Assembly: GCA_040755725.1 (NCBI GenBank)
Contig: JBFMAI010000040.1
Span: forward strand, 558,001 to 622,000
Direction of reading: 5' to 3'
Length of the DNA stretch: 64,000 nucleotides
DNA from: JBFMAI01 sp040755725
GTDB lineage: Bacteria; Planctomycetota; Phycisphaerae; UBA1845; Fen-1342
This document shows positions 1 to 11,424 of the stretch, one piece after another. Below the pieces are notes generated by a model, which was given only the letters and a program-made list of their open reading frames with translations, did not search any database and was not told where the DNA came from. Numbering within the stretch: the stretch's first letter is position 1; every line of letters starts with the position of its first letter. The translations under genes were made by a program, and so were the position numbers.

Positions 1-222
1 TTCTACCGCATCGACTACTACTTCCCCGACCTCCTCCGCCGCGCCGCCCACGCCGAGAAGATCATCGTCTACTGCGGCAACGCGGATTGCGAAGATAGCC
101 TGTACGTCTGCGGCGAGTTGCTGAAATCCGACGCTCACCGGGCCCATATTCTGCTCTTCAAGGGGGGTTGGAAGGAATGGAACGAGGCCGGCCTGCCCCT
201 GGCCACGGGACGGGAACAATGA
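1..222 (+). CDS. Rhodanese-like domain protein, 3' end only
   Basis: The frame is open from the first base of the window and stops with TGA at 220-222, giving 73 visible C-terminal residues. They contain the rhodanese active-site strand and loop (IIVYCGNADCEDS, the first Cys being the likely sulfur-carrying residue) and the typical closing helix ending in GGWKEWNEAGLPL. Rhodanese domains move sulfane sulfur between donors and acceptors. The stop overlaps the next gene's ATG (ATGA), so the two are probably co-translated. The N-terminus, and any fused domain, lies outside the window. Confidence 0.8.
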   Translation, partial: FYRIDYYFPDLLRRAAHAEKIIVYCGNADCEDSLYVCGELLKSDAHRAHILLFKGGWKEWNEAGLPLATGREQ

Positions 223-761
223 GTGCCGAGCGGCGGCCGGGATTCGGGCGGCGGCTGGACCGCAGCGGCATCCCCCTGCTGCTGGCGCGGCTGGGCGTGG
301 GGGGCATGTTCGCCTACCTGGCGATCATGAAGATCCGCGACCCGATCGAGTTCCTCAAACAGATCCGTGAGTACGGCATTCTCCCGACCGAGCCGCCGAT
401 CTTCCTCAACCTCACCGCCGTCGCTCTGCCGTACCTGGAACTTCTCTGTGCGGCGTTGCTGCTAATCGGGCTGTGGCGGCGGGGAGCCGCGCTGGTGCTC
501 AGCGGGATGCTGGCGTTCTTCACCCCGATGCTGCTGTGGCGGGCGCTGGGCATCTACGCGGGCGGCGGGGTCGGTTCATTCTGCGACATCAAGTTCGACT
601 GCGGCTGCGGCACGGGCGAGGTCTACATTTGCAGAAAGCTGGCCGAGAACCTGGCCCTTCAGGTCGGGGCCCTGATCGCCCTGCTTTCCGCCTCGCACCG
701 GTTCTGCCTGTCCGCGCTCTTCGGGCGACGGCCCCCGGCGGCCAAGCCCCCGCGCCCGTGA
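219..761 (+). CDS. DoxX/MauE-like integral membrane protein
   Basis: A 180-residue membrane protein. I place the start at ATG 219, overlapping the rhodanese stop, rather than the upstream GTG at 168. About four hydrophobic segments are visible, near residues 20-40, 65-90, 90-115 and 145-165, with a Cys-rich loop (FDCGCGTGEVYICRK) before the last one. The layout resembles the DoxX/MauE family, whose members are linked to quinol oxidation or to disulfide/redox maturation. The rhodanese neighbour and the paired Cys residues suggest a sulfur or thiol redox role, but this is inference. Confidence 0.65.
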   Translation: MSAERRPGFGRRLDRSGIPLLLARLGVGGMFAYLAIMKIRDPIEFLKQIREYGILPTEPPIFLNLTAVALPYLELLCAALLLIGLWRRGAALVLSGMLAFFTPMLLWRALGIYAGGGVGSFCDIKFDCGCGTGEVYICRKLAENLALQVGALIALLSASHRFCLSALFGRRPPAAKPPRP

Positions 762-830
762 ATGGGAACTCACCGTCGTGCGAGACGGGAGGGCGAGGCT
801 CCCGCCGAGCCGCGGCCCGCCAGTCCCGGC
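761..830. repeat. Dispersed GC-rich repeat, family C copy 1
   Basis: This stretch starts AATGGGAACTCACCGTCGTG and continues with GGGAGGGCGAGGCTCCCGCC. It is closely matched at 27435-27501 (same opening AATGGG..TTCACAGTCGTGCGA and same GGGCGAGGCTCC core) and more distantly at 52000-52055. It lies between the DoxX-like gene and the next gene; the rest of the 762-1003 gap holds no ORF I would call. Confidence 0.6.
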
Positions 831-1003
831 GTGCCCGGATCGGCCTCCCATCCCGCAGCGAATGTCCCTGAGTATCCCGCGTCACATACGGCCCGGGCGG
901 CTAGGCCGCGCGGTGGGCCGCCGCTATGCTGACGTACCTGGGGGCCCGGCTTCCGGGGGTCGGGCAACGGCCCGGGGCCGGCGCGCAAGAGGAGTAGCCG
1001 AAC

Positions 1004-1309
1004 ATGAACGTTATCGTCGATCTCTGCGTGATCCCCCTCGGCGTCGGGGTATCGGTGTCGAAGTACGTGGCGGCGTGCGAGCGCGTCATCCAGGACGCCG
1101 GCCTGAAGTCGCAGCTTCATGCGTACGGCACGAACATCGAGGGTGAATGGGACGCGGTCTTCGCCGCCGTCAAACGCTGCCACGAGGTGGTCCACCAGAT
1201 GGGGGCGCCGCGGGTCTCCTCGACGCTGCGCGTGGGCACGCGGACCGACCGGCCGCAGACCATGGACGACAAGATTCGCAGCGTGCAGGAGAAGCTGGGC
1301 CGGCCGTGA
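1004..1309 (+). CDS. MTH1187/YkoF-type thiamine-binding family protein
   Basis: A 101-residue protein beginning MNVIVDLCVIPLGVGVSVSKYVAACERVI, preceded by an AGGAG ribosome site nine bases upstream. Length and sequence match the small ferredoxin-like-fold UPF0045/MTH1187 family: the GVSVSKYVA segment, the Y-G-T-N-I-E-G strand near residue 44, and a closing helix with the TRTDRPQTMDDKI segment. Structural members of this family bind thiamine-like pyrimidines. No thiamine biosynthesis genes or TPP element are visible nearby, so its role here is unknown. Confidence 0.75.
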   Translation: MNVIVDLCVIPLGVGVSVSKYVAACERVIQDAGLKSQLHAYGTNIEGEWDAVFAAVKRCHEVVHQMGAPRVSSTLRVGTRTDRPQTMDDKIRSVQEKLGRP

Positions 1310-1352
1310 ACCCCTCGGCCGTCGCGGCCCGCCGCCCTGCCGGAGTCCCGCC

Positions 1353-1853
1353 ATGAGCGACATCCCCGCGTCCGTGCTGGCCAAACCGCGCGGTTCGCTC
1401 GTCGCCGTGGCGACCGGACCCGAAGTCGTCCTCTACCTGCGAGACGACGCATTCGGTCTGAAGCGCTACCCGTCGCAGAGGTGCGCTGTGGACCTGCGCC
1501 TCGGCACGTGGGAACTCGACCGCGTGACGCTCGCCGCTCTGATCCTCCGCCTGGCCCGCTCCGACGCCACCACGTTCGACTACCACCTGGACGTGAGCAC
1601 GCCCCCGGCGGTCCGCCTGCTGCAATGCCTCGTGGGCCAGAACCAGATCGACATCCACGTCGTGACCGAGACCATCGCCCGCAGCTTCCGCATCGCCAAC
1701 CCCGTGCGGCTGGAAGCCGGTTATCTGGTGAATCGGCTGCGGTCGCTGCCGGCGTGGTCGCCGGAGGAGTACCGCCAGGCCCTGGTGCGCCTGACGAAGC
1801 TCTACCCCACCGCGCACGCGCTGTGGTGGGCCAGCCTGGAACAGGAAGCCTGA
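1353..1853 (+). CDS. Hypothetical protein, 166 aa
   Basis: It starts at ATG 1353, 43 bases after the preceding gene. No signal peptide or membrane segment is visible, so it is probably cytoplasmic. The sequence has a basic N-terminal strand region, a helix rich in Leu/Ala near the middle (TLAALILRLARSD) and a C-terminal segment ending in WWASLEQEA. I do not recognise a family. Its codon use matches its neighbours, and the spacing suggests it is transcribed with the thiamine-binding-type gene. Confidence 0.6.
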   Translation: MSDIPASVLAKPRGSLVAVATGPEVVLYLRDDAFGLKRYPSQRCAVDLRLGTWELDRVTLAALILRLARSDATTFDYHLDVSTPPAVRLLQCLVGQNQIDIHVVTETIARSFRIANPVRLEAGYLVNRLRSLPAWSPEEYRQALVRLTKLYPTAHALWWASLEQEA

Positions 1854-1897
1854 CAGCCGCCAGCAGAACTCGCCACGCGAGCGGCGGGCCGTGGTGT

Positions 1898-1917
1898 CCC
1901 CGCACTGGCGTGCGGGG
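1898..1917. terminator. Hairpin between convergent genes
   Basis: A perfect 8-bp inverted repeat, CCCCGCAC / GTGCGGGG, with a TGGC loop lies between the 3' ends of the plus-strand hypothetical gene and the minus-strand ppdK. There is no clear T-run on either side, so termination is inferred from position and stem strength only. Confidence 0.35.
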
Positions 1918-1993
1918 TTCCGATCGTTGCGCCACGCGCGCCGGCCGCGCCCGCTGCCCTGTTCACAAACGGCCGCGCTGGTCGGGGGGCCTA

Positions 1994-4834
<2,841 letters not shown>

Positions 4835-4993
4835 CACGAGTCTTCCTTTACTCTGTCGGCTCCGGGCGACCGGCCGGCGGCGCGTCGCCGTCGCCACGCC
4901 TCGGCTACGAGATGCAAATCATAGACCATACGCTCCCTCACGCTAGTCCCGCGGGAGCGCGGCGGCCCACCGACGGCGGTCCCAACGGCCGCC

Positions 4994-4999
4994 TACAAT
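4994..4999 (+). promoter_or_regulatory. -10-like TACAAT before VOC gene
   Basis: TACAAT lies 35 bases before the start codon at 5035 in otherwise very GC-rich DNA. No good -35 box is visible at the usual spacing. Confidence 0.4.
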
Positions 5000-5034
5000 A
5001 CTCTTAACATCGGCCGCCGACCCAGGAGACCCGT

Positions 5035-5382
5035 ATGACGATGCCCGCCGAATGCCGTTTCGATCACGTCGCCCAGCAGGTGCCCGACGTGGCCGCCGCC
5101 GTCGAGTGGTACCGGGCCACGATCCCCGGCAGCCGCGTGCTGTACCAGGACGCGACCTGGGCGTTCGTCGAGGTCGCCGGCACCAAGCTCGCCTTCATCC
5201 GCCAGGGCGACCACCCGGACCACGTCGGGTGGCGGGTCAGCGAGGCCGAGTTGGAGCGGCTGGCCGCCGCCCACGGTGCCAAAGTCCGCACGCACCGTGA
5301 CCGCACCCGCAGCATCTACCTCGCGGCCCCCGGCGACCGGTACATCGAGTTCATCGCCTACCCGCCCGACGCCGCAGAATAG
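5035..5382 (+). CDS. VOC (glyoxalase/dioxygenase fold) protein
   Basis: A single 115-residue VOC domain. Near the N-terminus is FDHVAQQVPDVAAAVEWYR (the usual His-containing first strand and helix), and near the C-terminus YIEFIAYPP, where the Glu is the expected second metal ligand. An AGGAG site precedes ATG 5035. VOC domains of this size act as dimers and cover isomerases, dioxygenases and resistance proteins; the substrate cannot be told from sequence. Confidence 0.8.
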   Translation: MTMPAECRFDHVAQQVPDVAAAVEWYRATIPGSRVLYQDATWAFVEVAGTKLAFIRQGDHPDHVGWRVSEAELERLAAAHGAKVRTHRDRTRSIYLAAPGDRYIEFIAYPPDAAE

Positions 5383-5516
5383 CCTCCGGCCCGCGCCGGC
5401 CATTGGCCGGTGCTGCACCGGCGCGCGGGGGCGGCCCTCAATCCGTCTGTTCCTTGATCCCTCAGTCCCTCAATCCCTTGCTCCGCCTCCGCGCTGCCCC
5501 CCCGGACGGCAATCGC

Positions 5517-5522
5517 TATCAT
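5517..5522 (+). promoter_or_regulatory. -10-like TATCAT close to start codon
   Basis: TATCAT ends nine bases before ATG 5532 and there is no ribosome binding site between them. If used as a -10 box, transcription would begin almost at the start codon, giving a leaderless or near-leaderless mRNA for the ABC exporter. Confidence 0.35.
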
Positions 5523-5531
5523 CGGTGCCGT

Positions 5532-6455
5532 ATGAGTTCCACCAGCGATGCTCCCGCGACGCCGCTCGTCGTCGCCCGCGGGCTGACCAAACGCTTCAAG
5601 GACGTCACCGCGGTCGTCGACGCGAGCTTCGAGATCGCCCCGAACGAGTGCGTCGGCTTCCTCGGCCCCAACGGCGCCGGCAAGACGACGCTGATGCGCA
5701 CGATCTACAGCGCGATCGAGAAGACCGCTGGCGACCTCCGCGTCTTCGGCCTGACGCCGATGAAGGACCGCAAGCGAATCAACGCCCGCGTCGGCGTCGT
5801 GTTCCAGGACAACAACCTCGACCAGGAGTTGAACGCCGCCGAGTGCCTGCTCGTCCACGCGCTGTATTGCGGGATGGATTTCGCGACCGCCCGGCGACGG
5901 ACCGCCACGCTGCTGGAGTGGATGGGCCTGAGCGGCAAGGCCAAGAGCACAATCCGGGCGTTGTCGGGGGGGATGGTCCGCCGGCTGATGGTCGCGCGGG
6001 CCCTGCTGAACAGCCCGGACCTGCTCATCCTGGACGAGCCGACGACCGGGCTCGACCCGCAGGTGCGGCATTCGATCTGGGCCCTGCTGCGCGAGCTGAA
6101 ACGCCGCGGCCTGACGATTCTGCTGACGACCCACTATATGGAAGAAGCGCAGCAGCTTTCGGACCGCGTGCTCATCATGGACCACGGGCAGATCATCCTG
6201 GCCGGGGAGCCCAACGCGCTCATCGAGACCCACCTCGAACGCTACGTCCTCCAGGCCGCCGGTCTCACCGACCTTCCGCCGCTGGACGGCGACGTCCGCC
6301 ACGAGCGGGCCGGCGACGCCGACTACTTCTATTCCAACGCCGAGCCGCCGCTCCAGGAGCTGCACCGTCGCTTGCCGAGCCGGCAAACCGTGCTGCGGCA
6401 CGCGAACCTGGAGGACGTGTTCCTGAAGTTCACGGGACGAGGGCTGCAGGAATGA
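5532..6455 (+). CDS. ABC exporter ATP-binding protein (ABC-2 type)
   Basis: A 307-residue ATPase, started at ATG 5532 because MSSTSDAPATPLVVARGLTKRF gives the usual N-terminal length. Visible motifs: Walker A GPNGAGKTTLMR near residue 50, signature LSGGMVRRLMVARALL near 145, Walker B LLILDEPTTGLDP near 165, and the H-loop TTHYMEEA near 200. A C-terminal extension of about 90 residues follows, as in NodI/CcmA-like exporters. The stop overlaps the permease ATG by four bases, so the two are coupled. The substrate is unknown. Confidence 0.9.
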   Translation: MSSTSDAPATPLVVARGLTKRFKDVTAVVDASFEIAPNECVGFLGPNGAGKTTLMRTIYSAIEKTAGDLRVFGLTPMKDRKRINARVGVVFQDNNLDQELNAAECLLVHALYCGMDFATARRRTATLLEWMGLSGKAKSTIRALSGGMVRRLMVARALLNSPDLLILDEPTTGLDPQVRHSIWALLRELKRRGLTILLTTHYMEEAQQLSDRVLIMDHGQIILAGEPNALIETHLERYVLQAAGLTDLPPLDGDVRHERAGDADYFYSNAEPPLQELHRRLPSRQTVLRHANLEDVFLKFTGRGLQE

Positions 6456-7276
6456 GCACGCCGCCGCCCGATCTGGATGAGCTCTGGCAGCCGGTGCGGC
6501 TGCGGACGGGGCCGGCGTGGAGCCTCTTCGGCGTCTGGTATCGCCACGTGCGGGTGTACTGCAAGACGCTGCTGGCGAACATCACGCCGCCGGTGCTGGA
6601 GCCGCTGTTTTTCTTCACCGCGGTCGCGCTGGGGCTGGGGAGCTACCTGGCCGGCGACCGGAGCTTCGACGGGCTGCCGTACGCGACGTTCGTGGCCAGC
6701 GGGTTGATCGCCGCGTCCCCCATGTTCACCGCGGTGTTCGAGACCACGTTCGGCACATTCGTCCGGCTGATGTTCCAGAAGACCTACGACGCGATGCTCG
6801 GCACGCACCTGCGCCTGAGCGAGATGTTTATCGGCGAGATGCTGTTCTGCGCCACGAAGGGGGCCGTGTTCTCGACGGTGGTGTTGCTGATCACGATGGC
6901 GTTCGGCGTGCGGCCGACGGCGTGGTGCGTGCTCGTGCCGGCGATCGGGTTTCTGACGGCGTACCTGTTCGCGGCGATCGGGCTGATCGTCACGAGTTAC
7001 GTGAAGCTGATCACGAACTTCTCCTTCTTCACGAGCGGGGTCATCACGCCGCTGTTCTTCTTCTCGGGCACCTTCTTCCCGATCCGGGGGCACTATGCCT
7101 GGCTGGACGCGGTGTCGTTCCTGGTGCCGCTGACGCACCCGATCGAGCTGTGCCGGGCGCTGTTCAAGGCTGACCTGAACGGCGCGACGGCCTGGCACCT
7201 GGTCGCTCTGGCGACCTGGATCGCGGTCTGTCACCTTGCGGCCCTGCGCCGCATGCGCCGGCGCGTCTTGGGATAG
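6452..7276 (+). CDS. ABC-2 type transporter permease
   Basis: A 274-residue membrane protein with about six hydrophobic segments, starting in the ATGA overlap with the ATPase gene. The segment VITPLFFFSGTFFPI followed by a loop and PLTHPIELCRALF near the C-terminus is the typical ABC-2/NodJ-family ending. Together with the ATPase it should form an exporter in the inner membrane. The cargo could be a lipid, polysaccharide or small molecule; nothing nearby decides this. Confidence 0.88.
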   Translation: MSTPPPDLDELWQPVRLRTGPAWSLFGVWYRHVRVYCKTLLANITPPVLEPLFFFTAVALGLGSYLAGDRSFDGLPYATFVASGLIAASPMFTAVFETTFGTFVRLMFQKTYDAMLGTHLRLSEMFIGEMLFCATKGAVFSTVVLLITMAFGVRPTAWCVLVPAIGFLTAYLFAAIGLIVTSYVKLITNFSFFTSGVITPLFFFSGTFFPIRGHYAWLDAVSFLVPLTHPIELCRALFKADLNGATAWHLVALATWIAVCHLAALRRMRRRVLG

Positions 7277-7417
7277 CGGCACGTGCCCGGAAGTGGCCCC
7301 GCCAACCCCACCCTGCCAGGTAGGAGCATTGCGAAACGAGCTCCCCGCAAGGTCAGGTGGTTGATGGTTTCCACGTGAGACGCCGGAAGAACCCGCACGC
7401 GGGTATGTGGAACGAGG

Positions 7418-7423
7418 TACAAT
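7418..7423 (+). promoter_or_regulatory. -10-like TACAAT before the ADP-ribosylglycohydrolase gene
   Basis: TACAAT lies about 50 bases upstream of ATG 7475. No convincing -35 box is present. Confidence 0.35.
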
Positions 7424-7474
7424 GACGACGCGGGTTGTGCCGAGCCAGGTCAGATCGAAGTGGCGGGAGAGACG

Positions 7475-9432
7475 ATGGCGATGTCACGTGCTGACCCACA
7501 CCTCCGGTACCGCGACCTTCTGATCGCAACCGTGGTTCTGCTGTCCGGCGGATCGTTGGCTTCGGGCCAGCGCGTACTCGAACGGGCCGTTTATCTGGAC
7601 AAGCTGCGCGGGATGTGGTTCGGCCAGCTCATCGGCAACCATGCGGGCCGACCGTTTGAGGGACAATACACCACCCGCGAAGCCGCACCCAACAGTGCGT
7701 TCGCGTGGGTCATCAAGACCGACCCGGGTGACCCCTGGACCGGGGATGACGACACGTTCTTCGAAGTCCTCGATCTGCATGTGCTCGAGACATTCGGCGT
7801 ACACCCCCTTCCAGCGAGCATCCGCGACGAGTGGCGCGCGCATGTCACGTTTGACGGCATCTACATCGCAAATCTCCAGGCGCGCTTCTTGATGGACGAG
7901 GGGTCTGCGCCGCCGGATACCGGCCGCTACCGCTGGAACATCCATGCGTACGCCATCGATTCGCAGATCACGACCGAGAGCCTCGGCGCGTGGTCGCCGG
8001 GTCTGCGCCAGTGGGCCATCGATGCGACGGCCAGGTTTGGCGGCGCTTCGAATGAGGGCTATTCCTTGCACGCCGCCCAGTTTTACGCGGCCATGTATGC
8101 CGCGGCGGCGATGGAGCGCAGCGTCCCGACGCTGATTGCCCGCGGACAGGAGTCGATTCCGACCACCTCGCGAACCTGGGGCGCGGTCCAGGCCGTGCGC
8201 GACTGGCACGCGCAGGACCTGCAGGACGGCCGGCCTGACGGGCGCGCCACGCGCTGCTTGATCTATGACCATTACGTCGGCGACTTGGCGTTCGGGCGCT
8301 ATCGCGGCTGGATCGAGTCCACGGTGAATGTCGCGCTGACCACGCTCGCGTTGCTCTATGGCGCGGGAGACTTTGAGGAGACCGTTCGGATCAGCGTATT
8401 GTCCGGCTTCGATGCGGACTGCAACGCCGCCACCGCCGGCGGGCTGCTCGGCATGACGCTCGGCTTCGACGCCCTGCCGGCCCCGCTGACCGCCAATGCG
8501 ACAAACGCCTATCGCCTTCTGTACCTGCACGGCCTGCCCACGGAAGAAACCATCACGGGACTGGCGACACGATTCCAAGCGGTGGGCGAACAAGTCATCG
8601 TCGATCAGGGGGGCAGCATCGGCGGCACAACGTACACGTTGCCACCCGCCGACCCCGTCACCCCGGCCGACGAAAGGCCGGACCCGTCGGGGCCCGCCGG
8701 CCTGGTCGGCGGACTGCTCGCCGTCGGCGGCTCGGTCGCGGTCGATGCCAGCATTGTCCAATGTGACCCGACGCACGATCGGCGGAACCTGGAGGGGATC
8801 ATCGATGGGATCACCGACGTCACCTACAACGGCCACCTGCCGTACTGGACCAACGACGGCGCGAACCCTCAACCGGCCGGCGGCGATTTCGATGCGCTGC
8901 ATTTCTCGCGTCGGGTCCGGGTCGATCGGCTCGTGTTCTACGAAGGCGACCTGGTCTGGAGCCGTATCAACGCCAACCCGCGGACCACCCCGCCGCAGGG
9001 CGGCTATTTCACGAGCCTGACGGCGGAGTATGACGACGGCGGCGCCTGGCAGGCCACCACGGGGCGACCTTGAGCGAACCGCTGGATCCCTACGCCTGCT
9101 ACCAGAGGATCGCGCTGACATTCGATCCGGTGTGGACGGGGGCCGTTCGCCTTCGTGGCACCGCCGGCGGGCTGTGAGAGTTCACGACGATCGTTGAGCT
9201 GGAAGCTCACGGCGCGCTGGTTCGCTGCGATTTTGATGGCGATCTCGACGTGGACCAAAGCGACTTCGAGCATCTCGCGGCCTGCTGGTCGGGCCCGGGG
9301 GTGCCCAGCGCAGGCCACTGCCGCGACGGCGACCTTGATGGAGACGATGACGTCGATCTGACCGATTTCGCGTCCTTTCAACGCTGCTACAGCGGAGCAG
9401 GCAATCTGGCCGATCCCGCCTGTTTCGACTGA
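7475..9432 (+). pseudogene. Secreted ADP-ribosylglycohydrolase/dockerin protein, disrupted
   Basis: From ATG 7475 (GGGAGAG five bases upstream) the frame encodes a signal peptide, then an ADP-ribosylglycohydrolase domain with the two metal-binding signatures GDDDTFFEVL (near residue 90) and GFDADCNAATAGGLLGMTLG (near 310). A C-terminal discoidin-like region follows. The frame stops at 9071-9073, but the protein clearly continues in another frame from about 9064 (LSEPLDPYACYQRIALTFD). One extra G in the GGGG run at 9061-9064 would restore it. A second in-frame TGA at 9175-9177 interrupts the continuation. After it come two planctomycete-style dockerin calcium loops (CDFDGDLDVDQSDFEHL and GDLDGDDDVDLTDFASF) ending at 9432. 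The two lesions suggest a decaying gene; sequencing error remains possible. Confidence 0.75.
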
Positions 9433-9487
9433 GGGAAGACGGGGGCGGAAGTCGCTTTCGTGCTGCGCTCTGAGGATAGGCGACCAT

Positions 9488-9516
9488 GGGGTCGAAAACG
9501 ACTCCCGACCCCTTTT
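9488..9516 (+). terminator. Rho-independent terminator
   Basis: GGGGTCG at 9488-9494 pairs with CGACCCC at 9506-9512 across an 11-base loop and is followed by TTTT. It sits 55 bases after the stop of the disrupted dockerin gene and before the gdhA promoter, so it separates the two transcription units. Confidence 0.65.
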
Positions 9517-9526
9517 CGGCCAGGTG

Positions 9527-9555
9527 TTGAAAAGCCGCCCCGGAAGTGGCACAAT
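9527..9555 (+). promoter_or_regulatory. Sigma70-like promoter for the gdhA leader
   Basis: TTGAAA (9527-9532) and CACAAT (9550-9555) are separated by 17 bases, matching five and four of six consensus positions. It lies just after a terminator and is about 320 bases upstream of the gdhA start codon. A transcript from here would begin near 9562 and carry a long structured leader. Confidence 0.6.
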
Positions 9556-9564
9556 ACTTGGCTT

Positions 9565-9855
9565 GCCGTTGCGCCGGCGGGGCGGGCCGCGCGCACGGCC
9601 CGGGCGGCGCCGGACGAGGTGACTCGCGGGCGCCGACCCGCCGGTGGCTCCTCCACGGGAGCTCATTGGCCCACGGGCTGGCCGTGGGTGCCGGTTGGCG
9701 AAAGGCAAACCGCGCTGCGGGAACCAGATCGCACGAGGAAGTCCGAGGATGTCGAACCGGCGTGTTGCCGGTGTGAGAGCGGTGCTCAAGCCGCTGGTTT
9801 GGTAGCGGCCCTGGAATGAGGGACCCGCGACGGGTTGGCCGTCCGCGGGTCGGTC
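9565..9855 (+). ncRNA. Candidate structured leader RNA upstream of gdhA
   Basis: About 290 bases without a credible ORF but packed with helices. 9574-9581 pairs with 9637-9644 (CCGGCGGG/CCCGCCGG) and encloses hairpin 9584-9589/9596-9601 and hairpin 9606-9611/9629-9634, the latter extended by CGAG-GTGA-CTCG with a GNRA tetraloop at 9619-9622. Further hairpins are 9647-9651/9658-9662, 9670-9676/9682-9688 (CCCACGG/CCGTGGG), 9756-9761/9767-9772 (ACCGGC/GCCGGT), 9778-9782/9791-9795 and 9822-9833/9839-9851. The last ends about a dozen bases before the gdhA ribosome site. I compared it by eye with RNase P, SRP, tmRNA, cobalamin and c-di-GMP elements and found none of their core motifs. It may be a cis-regulatory leader or an independent RNA. 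GC-rich DNA forms hairpins readily, so covariation is needed. Confidence 0.4.
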
Positions 9856-9873
9856 ACGTACACGGAGAGGCCC

Positions 9874-11235
9874 ATGTCGAGTGCGGTGCAAGCGTTCATG
9901 CAGGAAGTGATCGCCAAGAACCCCGAGCAAAAGGAGTTCCACCAGGCGGTCCAGGAGGTCGCGGAATCGATCATGCCGGTGTTGGACCGGCACCCCGAGT
10001 TCCGCAAGGCGAAGATTCTGGAGCGGATTGTCGAGCCCGAACGCGTGATCCTGTTCCGCGTGCCCTGGCAAGATGACCGGGGCGAGGTGCACGTCAACCG
10101 CGGGATGCGCGTGGAGTTCAACAGCGCGATCGGCCCTTACAAGGGCGGCCTCCGCTTCCACCCATCCGTCAACCTCGGCATCATCAAGTTCCTCGGCTTC
10201 GAGCAAATCTTCAAAAACGCCCTCACCACCCTGCCCATGGGCGGCGGCAAGGGCGGCTCGGACTTCGACCCCAAGGGCAAGTCCGACAGCGAAGTCATGC
10301 GCTTCTGCCAGAGCTTCATGAACGAGCTTTATCGCCACATCGGCGAGTACATCGATGTCCCCGCCGGTGACATCGGCGTCGGCGGCCGCGAAATCGGCTT
10401 CCTGTTCGGCCAATACAAGAAGCTCACCCGCCGGTTCGAGGGCGTCCTCACCGGCAAGGGCCTCAACTGGGGCGGATCGCTGATCCGGCCCGAGGCCACC
10501 GGCTACGGGCAGGTCTACTTCGCCGAGGAGATGCTCAAGACCCGCGGCAAGACCATGAAGGGCATGCGCTGCGTCGTCTCGGGCTCCGGCAACGTGGCCC
10601 AGTACGCCTGCGAGAAGGTCCTCGACCTCGGCGGCATCCCGCTGACCTTCTCCGACTCCAACGGCTTCATCGTGGACGAGGAAGGCATCACCCGCGAGAA
10701 GCTGGCGTTCGTCATGGACCTCAAGAACGTCCGCCGCGGCCGCATCAAGGAATACAAGGACAAGTACCCCAAGGCCCACTACGAGGCCATCGACCCCAAG
10801 AAGAACTACAACCCCCTCTGGGAGGTCAAGTGCGACGTCGCGCTGCCCTCGGCCACCCAGAACGAGATCAACGAAATCGACGCCCAGCACCTCGTCAAGA
10901 GCGGCTGCATCTGCGTCTCGGAAGGCGCCAACATGCCGACCACCCCCGCCGGCGTGAAGGTCTTCCTCGAAAGCAAGATCCTCTACGGCCTGGGCAAGGC
11001 GGCCAACGCCGGCGGCGTGGCCACCAGCGGCCTGGAGATGACGCAGAACGCGATGCGCCTGAACTGGTCACGCGAGGAGGTCGATAACAAGCTGCACCAG
11101 ATCATGATCAGCATCCACAAAACCTGCAAGGAAACCGCCGACGCCTACGGCACGCCGGGAAACTACGTCAACGGCGCCAACATCGCCGGCTTCCTCAAGG
11201 TCGCTCACGCGATGATGGACCAGGGTCTCGTGTAA
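9874..11235 (+). CDS. gdhA: NADP-type glutamate dehydrogenase
   Basis: A 453-residue hexameric-type enzyme that interconverts 2-oxoglutarate plus ammonia and glutamate in the cytoplasm. The start at ATG 9874 has GGAGAGG a few bases upstream. Visible are the substrate-binding region GPYKGGLRFHPSVN, the catalytic-lysine loop PMGGGKGGSDFDPKGKS, the conserved PAGDIGVGGREIG, and the Rossmann segment VVSGSGNVAQYA. Length and motifs fit the family-I small GDH that usually uses NADPH for ammonia assimilation. It is a monocistronic gene with a long structured leader upstream and a strong hairpin downstream. Confidence 0.97.
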   Translation: MSSAVQAFMQEVIAKNPEQKEFHQAVQEVAESIMPVLDRHPEFRKAKILERIVEPERVILFRVPWQDDRGEVHVNRGMRVEFNSAIGPYKGGLRFHPSVNLGIIKFLGFEQIFKNALTTLPMGGGKGGSDFDPKGKSDSEVMRFCQSFMNELYRHIGEYIDVPAGDIGVGGREIGFLFGQYKKLTRRFEGVLTGKGLNWGGSLIRPEATGYGQVYFAEEMLKTRGKTMKGMRCVVSGSGNVAQYACEKVLDLGGIPLTFSDSNGFIVDEEGITREKLAFVMDLKNVRRGRIKEYKDKYPKAHYEAIDPKKNYNPLWEVKCDVALPSATQNEINEIDAQHLVKSGCICVSEGANMPTTPAGVKVFLESKILYGLGKAANAGGVATSGLEMTQNAMRLNWSREEVDNKLHQIMISIHKTCKETADAYGTPGNYVNGANIAGFLKVAHAMMDQGLV

Positions 11236-11303
11236 GCGCGGCTCCGGGTCGCCCAGGTGGTGACCGGGGGGGGGCCGCACGCCAACGCGAACGAGCAGCA
11301 ACA

Positions 11304-11343
11304 CGAACGGCTGATTCGGCCGCCAGGCCGAATCAGCCGTTCG
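11304..11343. terminator. Perfect 18-bp hairpin after gdhA
   Basis: CGAACGGCTGATTCGGCC pairs perfectly with the copy at 11326-11343 across a GCCA loop. It lies 69 bases after the gdhA stop. There is no T-run, so it may act as an mRNA 3' stabiliser or a Rho-independent variant without U-tract. Confidence 0.5.
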
Positions 11344-11424
11344 CATTCACCCTGGCGCGCGACCTGACGGTCGCCGACCGGAAGAGCGGGGCCACTCGTC
11401 CCGGGATATCCGCGAGTGCGCCCG

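Noticed and set aside
7366..7381. A third parS-like sequence (GTTTCCACGTGAGACG)
   Set aside because: It disrupts the conserved TTTCACGTG core and matches the consensus much less well than the two sites near parB.
7484..9121. A 545-residue minus-strand frame
   Set aside because: Antisense to the ADP-ribosylglycohydrolase sequence, with no motif support.
9565..9855. Possible RNase P RNA, suggested by GAGGAAGTCC near 9735
   Set aside because: The universal 3' element (ACAGAA type) and the expected length are missing before gdhA begins.
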